Origin: Cervus elaphus
Lineage: Eukaryota; Chordata; Mammalia; Artiodactyla; Cervidae
Direction of reading: 5' to 3'
NCBI RefSeq assembly: GCF_910594005.1
Contig: NC_057827.1
Span: 7,006,001-7,070,000 of the forward strand
Length of the DNA stretch: 64,000 nt
Shown here piece after piece: positions 46,901 to 59,294 of this stretch; positions within the stretch are counted from its first letter, which is position 1, and every line of letters begins with the position of its first letter. The notes under the pieces were generated by a model. It was not told the DNA's origin, searched no databases, and saw nothing but the letters and a program-made list of their open reading frames with translations. The translations under genes were made by a program, and so were the position numbers.

Positions 46901-48049
46901 CTAGAACATCACAGGCAGGGAGAATCATGAACTGAGATGTACATGATTAAACAGGCTTGGTGGATCTTCATGGGACTCCGGTGTGAGCTGGGAACTGTGA
47001 AGGGTCCTAGGGAGGAGTGAGGAAGAGGCAGTGCAGCCCCTGCCCCAGGGGAGCCGGGTTATGCAGTCAGAACAAACCTGGTGGGAGGCTTGGACCCAGC
47101 AGCCACACCAGGAAGAATCTGAGAAAGCAGCGGCCAGCGCCCCTTTCCATTTAGGACACGTTCCAAGCTACTGGCTCACACACCAGTAGAGCCCTTCAGG
47201 GATCTAGAACAGAATAGGATCACCGCCTTCCCTGTTACTTCCTGACCCACTCTAGGCTTTGTCACATGTCAGTCAAAGCTACTTCCATTCACACTCCTGT
47301 GAGTGGTTCTCTAAACTGAACAAAGGAGGTTAAACTGTGCCCAGCAAACTGTGGAACTCTGTTTGCACACTCAAGTCTGGCTAGCTTGTTAGTTACTGTG
47401 CCCACCTTTGGTCTCTCCAAGCATGTAATTAAGGAGACCACCTATGTATTTAGTCAAATTGCTGACAGAAAGTGTGTACGAGCACAGGGTCAGCACTCTC
47501 AGCGTCTTTGGGGAAAGACAACCGGAGAGTTAAACTCATTATCATTCACTGAGAGTGACTGTTCTTGGAACAGGGTGGCAGAAGGGCCCACATCACAGAA
47601 TACCTCCCCCATTTCAAACATGTAGAGTATAGGTATATAAAGTCAGAGTGACTCAGATGGATGTCTTTCCTCTGTGATCCCTCTGTTCTTTACTGCACAG
47701 GGCCCAACCTGGAGAATGAGTCAGTTATTTGTCCAGCTGAAATTCTGTGAAGCAATAACCTCTGTAGCTCTGCCCAGAATGTCCCATTCAAAATGAGATG
47801 TGTGGGCAATGATGCTCTCTGGATTATTAACTGCTGGATGCCCAGGTCTAGGTCACAGTCATGCCTTAACTCATAGAAAGAAATGAGCTAAAAGTTGATA
47901 GGTTTTTATTTTTCCTTTCCCTTTTGAGATTCTGTTTTGTTTTTTCTTTCTAACTAGCCTTTTTCTTTCCCCAGATTCCTAAGTGAGCGCCACACACCAG
48001 TGATGCGGTGGCTGAGTGAGCTGGGTCCCGAACAGGCAGTGAGAATGTG

Positions 48050-48230
48050 CCGTATCATGTTCAGAGTCTCACACCCGCCCCACTGGAGGACACTGACCCC
48101 ATGTTACGGCTGAGGCTGGAGCACAGAGGAGCAAAGTTATCGGTGAGGGTGCAGACCTGGACTCAAACTCCTCAGCTTCTGCCTCCAACACCTGCTCAGA
48201 GAGACCTAAAGGCCTGTCTGGGCACATGAG
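48050..48230 (-). mobile_element. MIR-like SINE relic
   Basis: 'ttacggctgaggctggagca' and 'cctggactcaaactcc' in MIR-like order; diverged. Confidence 0.4.
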
Positions 48231-48887
48231 GGCAAAGGTGGTCCTGAGACAGCCTCCCTGAAGAGGGGCCACCCTAGAAGAGCTGCCTGTCTTATCTCAG
48301 CCGGAACCAGGCTGTGGGTGAACACACACACACTCACACCCCTCACCGGTTACCATGCCCTGGGGATGTGCAGGTCCATCTCCATGACAACCATGCTAAG
48401 GCCATCACCAGCCCTAACTGTCCTGATGAGGTGACAGGGTGGCAATTCCTATATCACCAAAGGGGGGCTGTCACAGACCTCCTATAGAAAATAGAGTAAT
48501 TATTACTGATTGGTGAGGAAGCTTTATTTCAGAGCCAGCTCTCACTTAGGTGTGCATTCTATATGCAGGAAGACCAAACTATTTGATATCGGGGAATCCT
48601 GGGGACCACCCCTTTTCCTAGGCTACCTGCAGTCTCTCCCAGCTCTCCCCAGCAGGTGGGGCTCCCACGTCCCTGAACCTCCCTGGACACTGGAGTTGAA
48701 TCAGAGTGGGTGGGGAGACAGGTGGGTGCTGGTGCAGACTGGAGAGGAGCCCAGAAGGCTCGCCAGCCCCAGTCTGCAAGGAAAAACCACCATCAGACAC
48801 ACAGTCCTTAAGGAAATGATGCAAGATTCAGCAACTATTCAGAGTTAGGAGAAATGTTTTAAAATTAGATGCTGGTCTTGAAACAAA

Positions 48888-49089
48888 ATCATCTCCCAGG
48901 TGGCTCAGATGGTAATCAGCCTGGCAATGCAGGAGACCCGGATTCGATTCCTGGGTGGGGAAGATCCCCTGGAGAAGGAAATGGCGATCCACTCCAGCAT
49001 TCTTGCCTGGAGAATCCTATGAACAGAGGAGCCTGGCGGGCTACAGTCCATGGGGTCACAAAGAGTCGGACACAACTGAGTGACTAACA
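48888..49089 (+). mobile_element. Bov-tA SINE
   Basis: Full-length with a perfect 11-bp target duplication (48877-48887 and 49090-49100). Confidence 0.94.
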
Positions 49090-49578
49090 CTTGAAACAAA
49101 GTTCAGCAGACAAGAAGTGATGCGGATTCTGATCACCATGGAATCTCTGGGTCCCGAAGTGTGATGAAGTTGGACCCCAGGCGGCTCATGGCCATCAGAA
49201 GCACCTACAAAGGGCCTTCTCCCTAAGTTGGCCTGGGGTCAGGCTTAGTGGGCAGGGCTCTGCTGAGGGCCTCACGACAGGACTCTCCTGTCTCCCGGGA
49301 GACAGTAAGAAGCTCTAACTTTTTAATTCGACAATGAATTACCGACTTTATAATATGTAGCTGTATCTGTTGCTAGTGTATTTTGTGGCTTTCAAATCCA
49401 AGCTTTATATTTGGAACAGACTGCCAATTTTATTGCACTGAGTGTGATTTTATAAATAGAAATAAGAACAAGAAAGTGTTTTCCCACCCTAGAGTGTAGT
49501 ATGGAAGGGGCAGGAAATCCAAGATGCTTCAAGAGAAGGCAGCTGCACAGGAGGAGGCCATCCGGCCTGGATACTTGC

Positions 49579-49888
49579 CTATGGCCAGGGTCATGGCCTT
49601 GAGCTTGCTCCTGACCAGTTTCACCACCATGCTCTTCTGCAGGGGGGTTGAGCGACAGCAAAGGACAGATCGGCACTGCTTAGCGAGGAAGAGGAATTTG
49701 TCCTCCAGGTTCTTCTGGAGGGCGTAGGCCAGACTTCTCCCATCGATCACGAGGCTGGGGCCAGAGGCGGTGGCTTCGGAGGGTGGACAGAGCGGGGCGA
49801 AGCCCACGCTGAGGCTGCCAGCGGTCCTCTGGGGGCTGCAGGACTGCACGTAGCGCAGGCACTGGTCCAGCAGGGCCTCGCACGCCTC
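49579..49888 (-). CDS. ATP10A: ATP10A coding exon (P-domain insert; GC donor)
   Basis: A 310-bp exon, acceptor AG at 49889-49890. It begins EACEALLDQCLRYVQSCSPQ, passes through a low-conservation serine/proline-rich insert, then SLVIDGRSLAYALQ, FLFLAKQCRSVLCCRSTPLQ and KSMVVKLVRSKLKAMTLAIG. The VLCCRxTPLQK block is a hallmark of the P4-ATPase P domain. The last glycine codon is split after its first base. The donor reads AG|GCAAGT: the intron starts with GC at 49577-49578, not GT. The frame on both sides leaves no nearby GT alternative. See the finding on the GC-AG intron. Confidence 0.92.
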
Positions 49889-50699
49889 CTGAAGTGGAGA
49901 CAGAAGAGGGACACACGGGTCACTCATCCACATCATCCCAGCGACACATCTGAGACTCTCCCGGGACCTAGGCTGCAGTCCTGGCCTGGAAGGGCACCCT
50001 CCTGCACCTGGGAAGTCGGGGGAAGTGGACGCCTTTCAGCATGAAAGAGTCTGGGTTGGTTTAGGGTTCCTATAAGATTCTACTTGATTCCATTATGCCA
50101 CGTAGAGCTTAGCACAGAGCATCTTCACTTTGGGAGGCCTGGCCAGACTGTGCTGGTCAGGCCGTGGGAGCTTTTCAGGCACTTCCCCACGGTCCTCAGA
50201 GGCCCTTACTCAGAACTTCTTGTTTCCTAGTGAGCTACCAAGAAGAGCTTCTGCTGTGATTAGCTTCAAAAGAAGTGTAATCAGAGTCTCTTTAAGATCT
50301 CGCGTTGACCATGAAAAAAAAAAAAGCCTAATTTCTGAGGCTTTGAATTGGCAGTGCCCTTCCAATTCTGTATCTGAGTCCCAGAAAGAATAGGGAAACT
50401 TCCTGGGGAGACTGCAGGGTCAGGGCACAGAGGGATGGGAGGGACAAGTGTTTCTAAGAATGAATACACTCCAGGAACTCCACTGGTTCCTGCTCCTCCA
50501 CGGACAGACAGAGAGCTCCAGGCTAGTGAGCAGCTTCCCACACGGCACTGTGGGAATTAGGTGTTTCCAATAAGAAGTACTGAGCACGTTTTATATCGAG
50601 GAAAGTGGGTGAGACGGTGAACAGAAGCCTGAAAAGATGCAGCCGTTGACTTTGGGTGATGGGCCAGGAAGCGGGACACACACACAACCCCAGGACCAC

Positions 50700-51310
50700 A
50701 GCAAGTCACTGCGCAGAATGCGCCGGATACGGGGCGGGGGGAGCCTTGCTCTAGAGTGGGGCTGGGGGCGGCGGTACCCGGAAAGGCTTTACGGAGAAGG
50801 CGGGACCCCACTGCAGGACCGCCATGGATGCTCCGGTGCTAGCACAAAGCGCCGGCAAGGCAGGCCGAACGAGCGGACCCTGCCCCCACCTGGGAAGCCC
50901 GCGGTGGCACCCGGACAGTGTCCCCGAGTGACGCTGAGCGCTCAGAGTAAACGGCAGCGGTCAGGCTGGGGAAGGAGAGCGGTGCTCTAAACACACGGAC
51001 GTCTGGACAGAGCTGGAAGCGGGACGAAAAAGCTCCAGTGCGAGAAGGCCTGTACTTCTGGCTTGGAAACCAGAAAAGAGAACTTTCCGTGCTCAGGGCA
51101 GATGGAGGAAACCCTGTTTTTATTTTCCTCGATTCCCTTGAACCCAGCGCCAGGAGACTCTGCTCCAGGGCAGCAGCAGGAACAACCATGGTGGCAGGGC
51201 CGCCTGTCGCCGGGGACTCCGAGGGAGGCGTCCCTCCTCTCAGACCACCTGCGGCCCGAAGGCAAGGCGCCACCTGGCCCCGGAAGTCAGTGCTGAGACA
51301 CAAAGCAGAC
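50700..51310. promoter_or_regulatory. Intragenic CpG-rich patch (possible CpG island)
   Basis: About 600 bp with dense CpG (for example around 50715-50790, 50840-50960 and 51225-51290) inside an ATP10A intron, in otherwise CpG-poor DNA. No exon of the gene overlaps it. It might be a CpG island, an alternative promoter or simply a GC-rich relic. CpG counts were judged by eye. Confidence 0.45.
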
Positions 51311-51571
51311 CGAGGCAACTCACACACTCGCCTTTCAGCCAGAGGGAGTCCCAGAGAATCAGAAAGTAGTGGAACATTGTTAGGAGTGGGGAGCTGGGCA
51401 AAAATATGAGACAGATTCTAACAGCTTGGCAAAGACTAAACAAAAGTGACACTGAACCCAATGCCCCGAGGCTGTTTGGAGCCTGCAGCCTGTGCCCAAG
51501 AGGACTGATTACCTGCCTTAAAAAAAAAATACACATTCTCCATAGAATTTAAAGTGACCAGAGTGCCATTT

Positions 51572-51891
51572 GGGGCTTCCCTGATAGCTCAGTTGGTAAA
51601 GAATCCGCCTGCAATGCCGGAGATCCCTATTCGATTCCTGGGTTAGGAAGATCCCCTAGAGAAGGGATAGGCTACCCACTCCAGTATTCTTGGGCTTCCC
51701 CTGTGGCTCAGCTGGTAAAGAATCTGCCTGCAATGCAGGAGACCCCAGTTTAATTCCTGGGTTGGGAAGATCCCCTGGAGAAGGGAAAGGCTACCCCCTC
51801 CAGTAATCTGGCCTGGAGAATTCCACGGACTGTATAGTCCATGGGGTCTTAGAGAGTCGACACCCTACTGAGCGACTTTTACTTTCACTTT
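51572..51891 (+). mobile_element. Bov-tA SINE dimer
   Basis: Two tRNA-like heads in tandem (51572 and 51690) followed by a full body, flanked by a perfect 13-bp repeat, CAGAGTGCCATTT (51559-51571 and 51892-51904). Confidence 0.95.
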
Positions 51892-54671
51892 CAGAGTGCC
51901 ATTTAAAATACCCACAATGCAACTCCAAATTTATCAGCAGATAAACAGCTAGGAAATCCTCAGTGCTGTGGAAAAAGGAAATCTACCGAAGTCAATGCCA
52001 AGATGACACATATTCTGGAATTATCTGAAAAAGACTGTGAAACAGTCATTAAAAAGTATTCCAAAAAAAAAAAAAGTATTCCAAGAAGTAAGAAATAATT
52101 CTAGAAATGACTAGAAAGAAAGTCTCAGCAAAAAAACATAAGATATAAAGAAGAATTAAATAAAAATTTCAGAACCCCCAAAACACATTAATCAAAATGT
52201 AAAGCTCACTGGATTCCACTTATGTATCCATCACTGGATTACATAAATAATTTATGTAATTTCTCTGTGCTCAAGGAGGGGTATTATAACCTTATATTCT
52301 GTAAGTGTGAGCTATGCACAATGACTTTCTTCCAAAGAGGACAGTGTGAAATGGGTGAAAAGAATTAGCTTATGGTGGAAAAACCAGACAAAATTAACAT
52401 CCACGGTAATACGCCATATTGATATAATGTGCTCTTGACATGATGTGATGAAATGATGAAAACGACCTTTTGTCTGTGGTCTTCTTCCCCAAAGCTCGTA
52501 ACTTTAATCAAGAGAGAGACATCAGACAATTCCCCATATAAGACAGTCTATAAAACATCTAACTGTATCTATTCTCAAAACTGTCAAGGTCATCCAAAAG
52601 AAAGCCTGAGAAACTGTTGTAGCCAGTAAGAACCTGAGGAGACATGACAACTAAATGTAATGTGGGTCCTGAATGACATTTCTGGAAGATAAAAAGGACA
52701 AAAGATGAAGATTAAGACAATCTGAATATAGCACAGACTTTAGTAGCAACTGGATACCAATATCCATTTATTAATTGCAAAGATGTTAATAATAGGCAAA
52801 ATTAGGTGTAGGTGAAACAGTATTATCTTCACAATTCTTTTGGTAAATTTAAAACCATTCTATATAAAAAGTTTATTAAAAAACCCACTGAGTGAGCTTA
52901 GTGGCAGAATAGAAATAAATAACAGAAGCAAAAGCCAGTGACCACAAAGACAGATCAAGTGAAATTATCCAGTTTGAACAAGAGAAAAAAAATTAAAAAC
53001 TGAAGAGTGCCTGTGGGACTCTTGAGAAAATATCAAAAGACATGTCATCAGTCTTCGAAAAGAAGAGAAAGTGCACTGCAGAAAAAGTGTTTGATGAAAT
53101 AATGGCTGAAAACTTAGCAAATCTCGTGAGAGACATAGCCCCAAAGATTCAAGAAGCTTAGCAAATACCAGAGTAAAAATCAAAAGAAATCCATGGCCAA
53201 ACATGGGCATCATCATAATGAAGCTGCCTAAAACTAAAGAAAAACACTGGAAAGCAGCCAGATAATGATTCATTAGCTATGATTCAAATGACTGCTGATT
53301 TCTCACTAGGTACCGTGGTGAAATAAGACATTCTCTGATGAAGAAAAGCAGGAGCATTTGCCATCAGTGGACCGACTCTAAAAAACAGATAAAGTAAGGC
53401 AGTTTGGGATGGGCTTGTACACACTGCTGTATTTAAAATGGACAACCAACAAGGACCTATTGTATAGCACATGGAACTCTGCGCAGTGTTATGTGACAGC
53501 TTGGATGGGAGGGGCATTTGGGGAGAATGGATGTGTGTACATGTTCGGCTGAGTCCCTTTGCTGTTCACCCGAAACTGTCACAACATTGTTTATTAATCA
53601 GCTGTACCCCAGTACAAAATTTTTAAAAATAGAAGGATGTTCCCCCTAGGAAAGGGGAATTGTGCCACAAGGGAACTTGAAACAATGGAAATGTAAGAAG
53701 AGCAGCAAAAATTGTAAATATATTTGTGTAAATATAATCTAATTTAAGTAAATATAATGGACTGTCTTTAAAATATGCTTTGAGATTGAAAGGGAAAAGT
53801 ATATATCATCTGATGAGGATTTCAATATATGCAACTGTAATATATAAGATACCTACAACATTAGGGGGAAGAGTTGAGGGAAACATGGAGTGATAAGATT
53901 TCTTCATTCCACTGATTGGAATGAAGTAGATTGACAACTTACATATGCATAGTATAAGTCTAGTAAATACACTAAAAAAGTTAAGTGATGTTAAAACATA
54001 AGATAAATTAAAATGGAATACTAAAAAAATGTTCAAATAGCTCAAAAGAAGGTAGAAAAAGGAATGGACACATAAAAAACAGAATAATAAGAAAACAAAA
54101 GATAAAATAGAAGACTTGAATCCAAACATATTGATAATTAGAATAAATGTAAATGATCTAAGCATACCAGTTAAAAGGAATTGTCTGAATATATGAAAAC
54201 ATGACCTATTGTCCAAATGTAATGCCACATTACATTACATTACAATGCTTCATTTCAAATGTAATGCTACAGGTAGATTAATAACTGAAGGATCAAACAA
54301 AGCATGCCATGCAAACAGAAATCAAAATATATGGAATGACTATTTGGGGCCAGAATAAATTATTTCAGGCTTTTCAGGTCATTCAGTCTCTGCAGTCTCA
54401 ACACTGCCATTATAGCATGAACACAGCCTATAAAAACACAGAGAAGGCTGTGTTCAAATACACCACCACAGAAACAGGTAGTAGGCTGGATTTGAGGCAT
54501 CAGGCAGTTTTCCAATTCTTATTACAGAAGAAGTAAACTACCATGTCTCAATAGGAGCTAACTGATCCACCAGCCAACATTACAGAACATACATTCTTTA
54601 CATGTGCATATGAACATTCACCAAGAAAGACCACACCCTGGGTCATACAAAATGAATATAAAAGAATAAAA

Positions 54672-55200
54672 ATTATAAAAAGCACCATCTACACAAAGGA
54701 ATATTACTCAGCCATAAAAAGGAACACATTTGAGTCAGTTCTGATGAGGTGCTGAATCTAGAACTTATTATACAGAGTGAAGTGAGTCAGAAAGAGAAAG
54801 ATAAATATCATATTCTAATGCACATATATGGAATCCAGAAAAGTGGTTCAGAAAAATTTATTTACAGGGCAACAATGGAGAAACAGACATAGAGAATAGA
54901 CTTACGGACATGGGGAGAGGGGAGGAGAGGGTAAGATGTGTGGAAAGAGTAGCATGGAAACTTACATTACCATATGTAAAATAGATAGCCAACAGGAATT
55001 TATTGCATGTCTCAGGAAACTCAAACAGGGGCTCTGTATCAACCTAGAGGGGTGGGATGGGGAGGGAGATGGGAGGGAGGCTCAAAAGGGAGTGGATATA
55101 TGTAAACCTATGGCTGACTCATGTTGAGGTTTGACAGAAAACAGCAAAATTCTGTAAAGCAATTATCTGTCAATAAAAAAATAAATTAAAAAAAACTGAA
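54672..55200 (+). mobile_element. Younger L1 3' end
   Basis: The end of ORF2 ('ggaatattactcagccataa') and the 3' UTR, ending 'gtaaagcaattatctgtcaa' then A-rich. Confidence 0.82.
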
Positions 55201-55526
55201 AAATAAAAAGCATACTCGATGACAAGAATGGACAGAAATCAACAGAATAGGTGTAAAGTAGAAATCAATAACAGAAAGCCAATAGGAAAACACCAAACAC
55301 TTGGAAATTAAACAAAATCAGTTCAGTTCAATTGCTCAGGCGTGTCCAACTCTTTGTGAACCTGTGGACTACAGCACACCAGCTTTCCCTGTCCATCACC
55401 AACTCCCGGAACTTACTCAAACTCATGTCCATAGATTCGGTGATGCCATCCTGCCATCTCATCCTCTGTCATCCCCTTCTTCTCTTGCCCTCAATCTTTC
55501 CCAGCATCAGGGTCTTTTCCAGTGAG

Positions 55527-58212
55527 TCAGTTCTTTGCATCAGGTGGCCAAAGTATTGGGAGTTTTAGCTTCAGCATCAGTCCTTCCAATGAACATCCAG
55601 GACTGATCTCCTTTAGGATGGACTGGTTGGATCTCCTTGCAATCCAAGGGACTCTCAAGAATCTTCTCCAACACCTCAGTTCAAAAGCAAGTCTTCGGTG
55701 CTCAGCTTTCTTTATAGTCCAACACTCACATCTATTCATGACTACTGGAAAAACCATAGCTTTGACTAGACAGATCTTTCTTGGCAAAGTAATGACTCTG
55801 CTTTTTAATATGCTGTCTAGGTTTGTCATAGCTTTTCTTCCCAGAAACAAATGTCTTTTAATTTCATGGTTGCAATCACCATCTACAGTGATTTTGGAGC
55901 CCCCAAAATAAAGTCTGTCACTGTTTCCATTGTTTCCCTATCTATTTACCATGATGTGATGGAACTGGATGGCATGATCTTAGTTTTCTGAATGTTGCGT
56001 TTTAAGCCAACATTTTCACTCTCCTCTTTCACTTCTCTCTGCCATAAGCGTTGTGTCATCTGCATATCTGAGGTTATTGATATTTTCCCCAGAAATCTTG
56101 ATTCCAGCCTGTGCTTAATCCAGCCCAGCAATTCTCATGATGTACTCTGCATGTAAGTTAAATAAGCAGGGTAACAATATACAGCCTTGATGTACTCCTT
56201 TTCCGATTTGGGACCAGTTCTAGTTCTAAATGTTTCTCTTGACCTGCACACAGATTTCTCAGGAGGCAGGTCAGGTGGTCTGGTATTCCCATCTCTTTCA
56301 GAATTTTCTACAGTTTGCTGTGATCTACACAGTCAAATGCTTTGGCGCAGTCAATAAAGCAGAAGTAGACATCTTTCTGGAATTCTCTTGCTTTTTCAAT
56401 GATCCAACGGATGTTAGCAATTTGATCTCTGGTTCCTCTGTCTTTTCTAAATCCAACTTGAACATATGGAAGTCCTTGGTTCACATACTGCTGAAGCCTG
56501 GCTTGGAGAATTTTGAGCATTACTTTGCTATCATGTGAGATGAGTGCAATTGTGTGGTAGTTTGAGCATTCTTTGGCATTGCCTTTCTTTGAGATTGGAA
56601 TGAAAACAGACCTTTTCCAGTTTTGTGGCCACTGCTGAGTTTTCCAGATTTGCTGGCATATTGAGTGCAGCACTTTCACAGCAAAATCTTTTAGGATTTG
56701 AAATAGCTCAACTGCAATTCCATTACCTCCACTAGCTTTGTTTGTAATGATGTTTCCTAAGGCCCATCTTTGCATTCTAGGATGTCTGGCTCGAGGTGAG
56801 TGATCACACCATCGTGATTATCTGGGTCATGAATATCTTTTTTGTACAGTTCTTCTGTGTATTCTTGCCACCTCTTTTTAATATCTTCTGCTTCTGTTAG
56901 ATCTGTACCATTTCTGTCCTTTATTGAGCCCATCTTTGCATAAAATGTTCCCTTGGTATCTCTGATTTTCTTGAAGAGATCTCTAGTCTTTCCCATTCTG
57001 TTGTTTTCCTCTATTTCTTTGCATTGATCACTGAAGAAGGCTTCCTTATCTCTCCTTGCTATTCTTTGGAACTCTGCCTTCAGATGGGCATATCTTTCCT
57101 TTTCTCCCTTGTCTTTAGCTTCTCTTCTTTTCTCAGCTATTTGTAAGGCCTCCTCAGACAACCATTTTGCCTTTTTGCATTTCTTTTCCATGGGGATGGT
57201 CTTGATCCCTGTCTCCTGTACAATATCACGAACCTCTTTCCATAGTTCTTCAGGCTCTCTATCAGAGCTAATCCCTTGAAACTGTTTCTCACTTCCACTG
57301 TATAATTGTAAGGGATTCAATTTAGGTCATTCCTGAATGGTCTAGTGCTTTTCCCTACTTTCTTCAATTTAAGTCTGATTTTGGCAATAAGGAGCTCATG
57401 AACTGAGTCACAGTCAGCTCCTGGTCTTATTTTTCCTGACTGTATAGAGCTTCTCCATCTTTAGCTGCAAAGAATTTGCAATTTTGACCATCTGGTGATG
57501 TCCATGTGTAGAGTCTTCTCTTGTGTTGTTGGTAGAGGGTATTTGCTATGACCAGTGCATTCTCTTGGCAAAACTCTGTTAGCTTTTGACCTGTTTCATT
57601 CTGTACTCCAAGGCCAAATGTGCTTGTTACTCCAGGTAGTTCTTGACTTCCTACTTTTGCATTCCAGTCCCCTATAATGAAAAGGACATCTTTTTTGGGT
57701 GTTAGTTCTAGAAGGTCTTGTAAGTCTTCACAGGACCATTCAACTTCAGCTTCTTTAGCACTCTTGGTCAGGGCATAGATTTGGATTACTGTGATATTGA
57801 ATGGTTTGCCTTGGAAACGAACGGAGATCATTCTGTCGTTTTTGAGACTGTATCCAAGTACTGCATTTTAGACTCTTTTGTTGACTATGATGGCTTCTAA
57901 CGGATTTCTTCTAAGGGATTCTTGCCCACAGTAGTAGATATAATGGTCATCTGAGTTAAATTCACCCATTACAGTCCATTTTAGTTCACTAACTCCTAAA
58001 ATGTCAGTGTTCACGCTTGCCATCTCATGTTTGACCACTTCCAATTTCATGGACCTAACATTCCAGGTTCCTGTGCAGTAGTGCTCTTTATAGCACTGGA
58101 CTTTACTTCCATCATGAGTCATCCACAATTGGGTGTTGTTTTTGCTTTGGCTCTGTCTCTTCATCCTTTCTGGAGTTACTTCTCCACTGATCTCCAGGAG
58201 TATATTGGGCAC
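55527..58212 (-). pseudogene. BovB endonuclease-reverse transcriptase remnant
   Basis: Reading down from 58212: TGTWNVRSMKLEVVKHEMAS (endonuclease start), FIIGDWNAKVGSQELPGVTS (endonuclease, with GDWNAKVG), KKCKKAKWLSEEALQIAEKR, then RT blocks KILQARLQQYVNQGLPYVQV and FIDCAKAFDCVDHSKL, and finally MNRCECWTIKKAEHRRLAFE. Stops at about 57867 and frameshifts near 57427-57320, 56757 and 56300 disable it. The YADD region is broken. Confidence 0.87.
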
Positions 58213-58419
58213 CTACAGACTTGGGGAGTTCATCCTTCAGTGTCCTATCTTTTTGCCTTTTCAGACTGTTCATGGCATTCTCAAGGCAAGAATACTAAAG
58301 TGGTTTGCCATTTCCTTCTCCAATGGACCACATTTTGTCAGAATGCTCCACCATGACCTGTCCATCTTGGGTGGCCCTACACAGTGTTCTCATAGTTTCA
58401 TTGAGTTAGACAAGGCTTG

Positions 58420-59294
58420 TTTTTTTTTGTGTTTTTTTTTTCATTTATTTTTATTAGTTGGAGGCTAATTACTTTACAATATTGTAGTGGTTTTTGTCAT
58501 ACATTGACATGAATTAGCCATGGATTTACATGTATTCCCCATCCCAATCCCCCCTCCCACCTCCCTCTCCACCCGATCCCTCTGGGTCTTCCCAGTGCAC
58601 CAGGCCCGAGCACTTGTCTCATGCATCCAATCTGGGCTGGTGATCTGTTTCACTATAGATAATATACATGTTTCGATGCTGTTCTCTCAAAACATCCCAC
58701 CCTCACCTTCTCCCACAGACTCCAAAAGTCTGTTCTGTACATCTGTGTCTCTTTTTCTGTTTTGCATATAGGGTTATCATTACCATCTTTCTAAATTCCA
58801 TATATATGTGTTAGTATACTGTAATGTTCTTTATCTTTCTGGGTTACTTCACTCTGTATAATGGGCTCTAGTTTCATCCATCTCATTAGAACTGATTCAA
58901 ATGAATTCTTTTTAATGCCTGAGTAATATTCCATGGTGTATATGTACCACAGCTTCCTTATCCATTAGTCTGCTGATGGGCATCTAGGTTGCTTCCATGT
59001 CCTGGCTATTATAAACAGTGCTGCGATGAACATTGGGGTGCACGTGTCTCTTTCAGATCTGGTTTCCTCAGTGTGTATGCCCAGGAGTGGGATTGCTGGG
59101 TCATATGGCAGTTCTATTTCCAGTTTTTAAAGAAATCTCCACACTGTTCTCCATAGCAGCTGTACTAGTTTGCATTCCCACCAACAGTGTAAGAGGGTTC
59201 CCTTTTCTCCACACCCTCTCCAGCATTTATTGCTTGTAGACTTTTGGATAGCAGCCATCCTGACTGGCGTGTAATGGTACCTCATTGTGATTAT
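58420..59294 (-). mobile_element. 5'-truncated ruminant L1, antisense, inside BovB
   Basis: Poly(T) at 58420-58440, then the complement of the same L1 3' UTR as at 5150-5452 and of the ORF2 C-terminal region (the complement of MEYYPAIKKNSFES near 58900-58940). Confidence 0.9.

Larger units (their letters stand above)
46901..49578 (-). other. ATP10A GC-AG intron
   Basis: A 2.7-kb intron with donor GC at 49577-49578 and acceptor AG at 46901-46902. It contains a Bov-tA with a direct target repeat (48888-49089) and a MIR-like relic near 48050-48230. The stretch 46930-48040 shows nothing recognisable. Confidence 0.8.

Noticed and set aside
50839..51327. 162-codon minus frame in the CpG-rich patch, considered as an extra ATP10A exon
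   Set aside because: The neighbouring exons at 60465 and 49888 join in phase 0 with continuous family sequence, and the frame shows no P4-ATPase motif.
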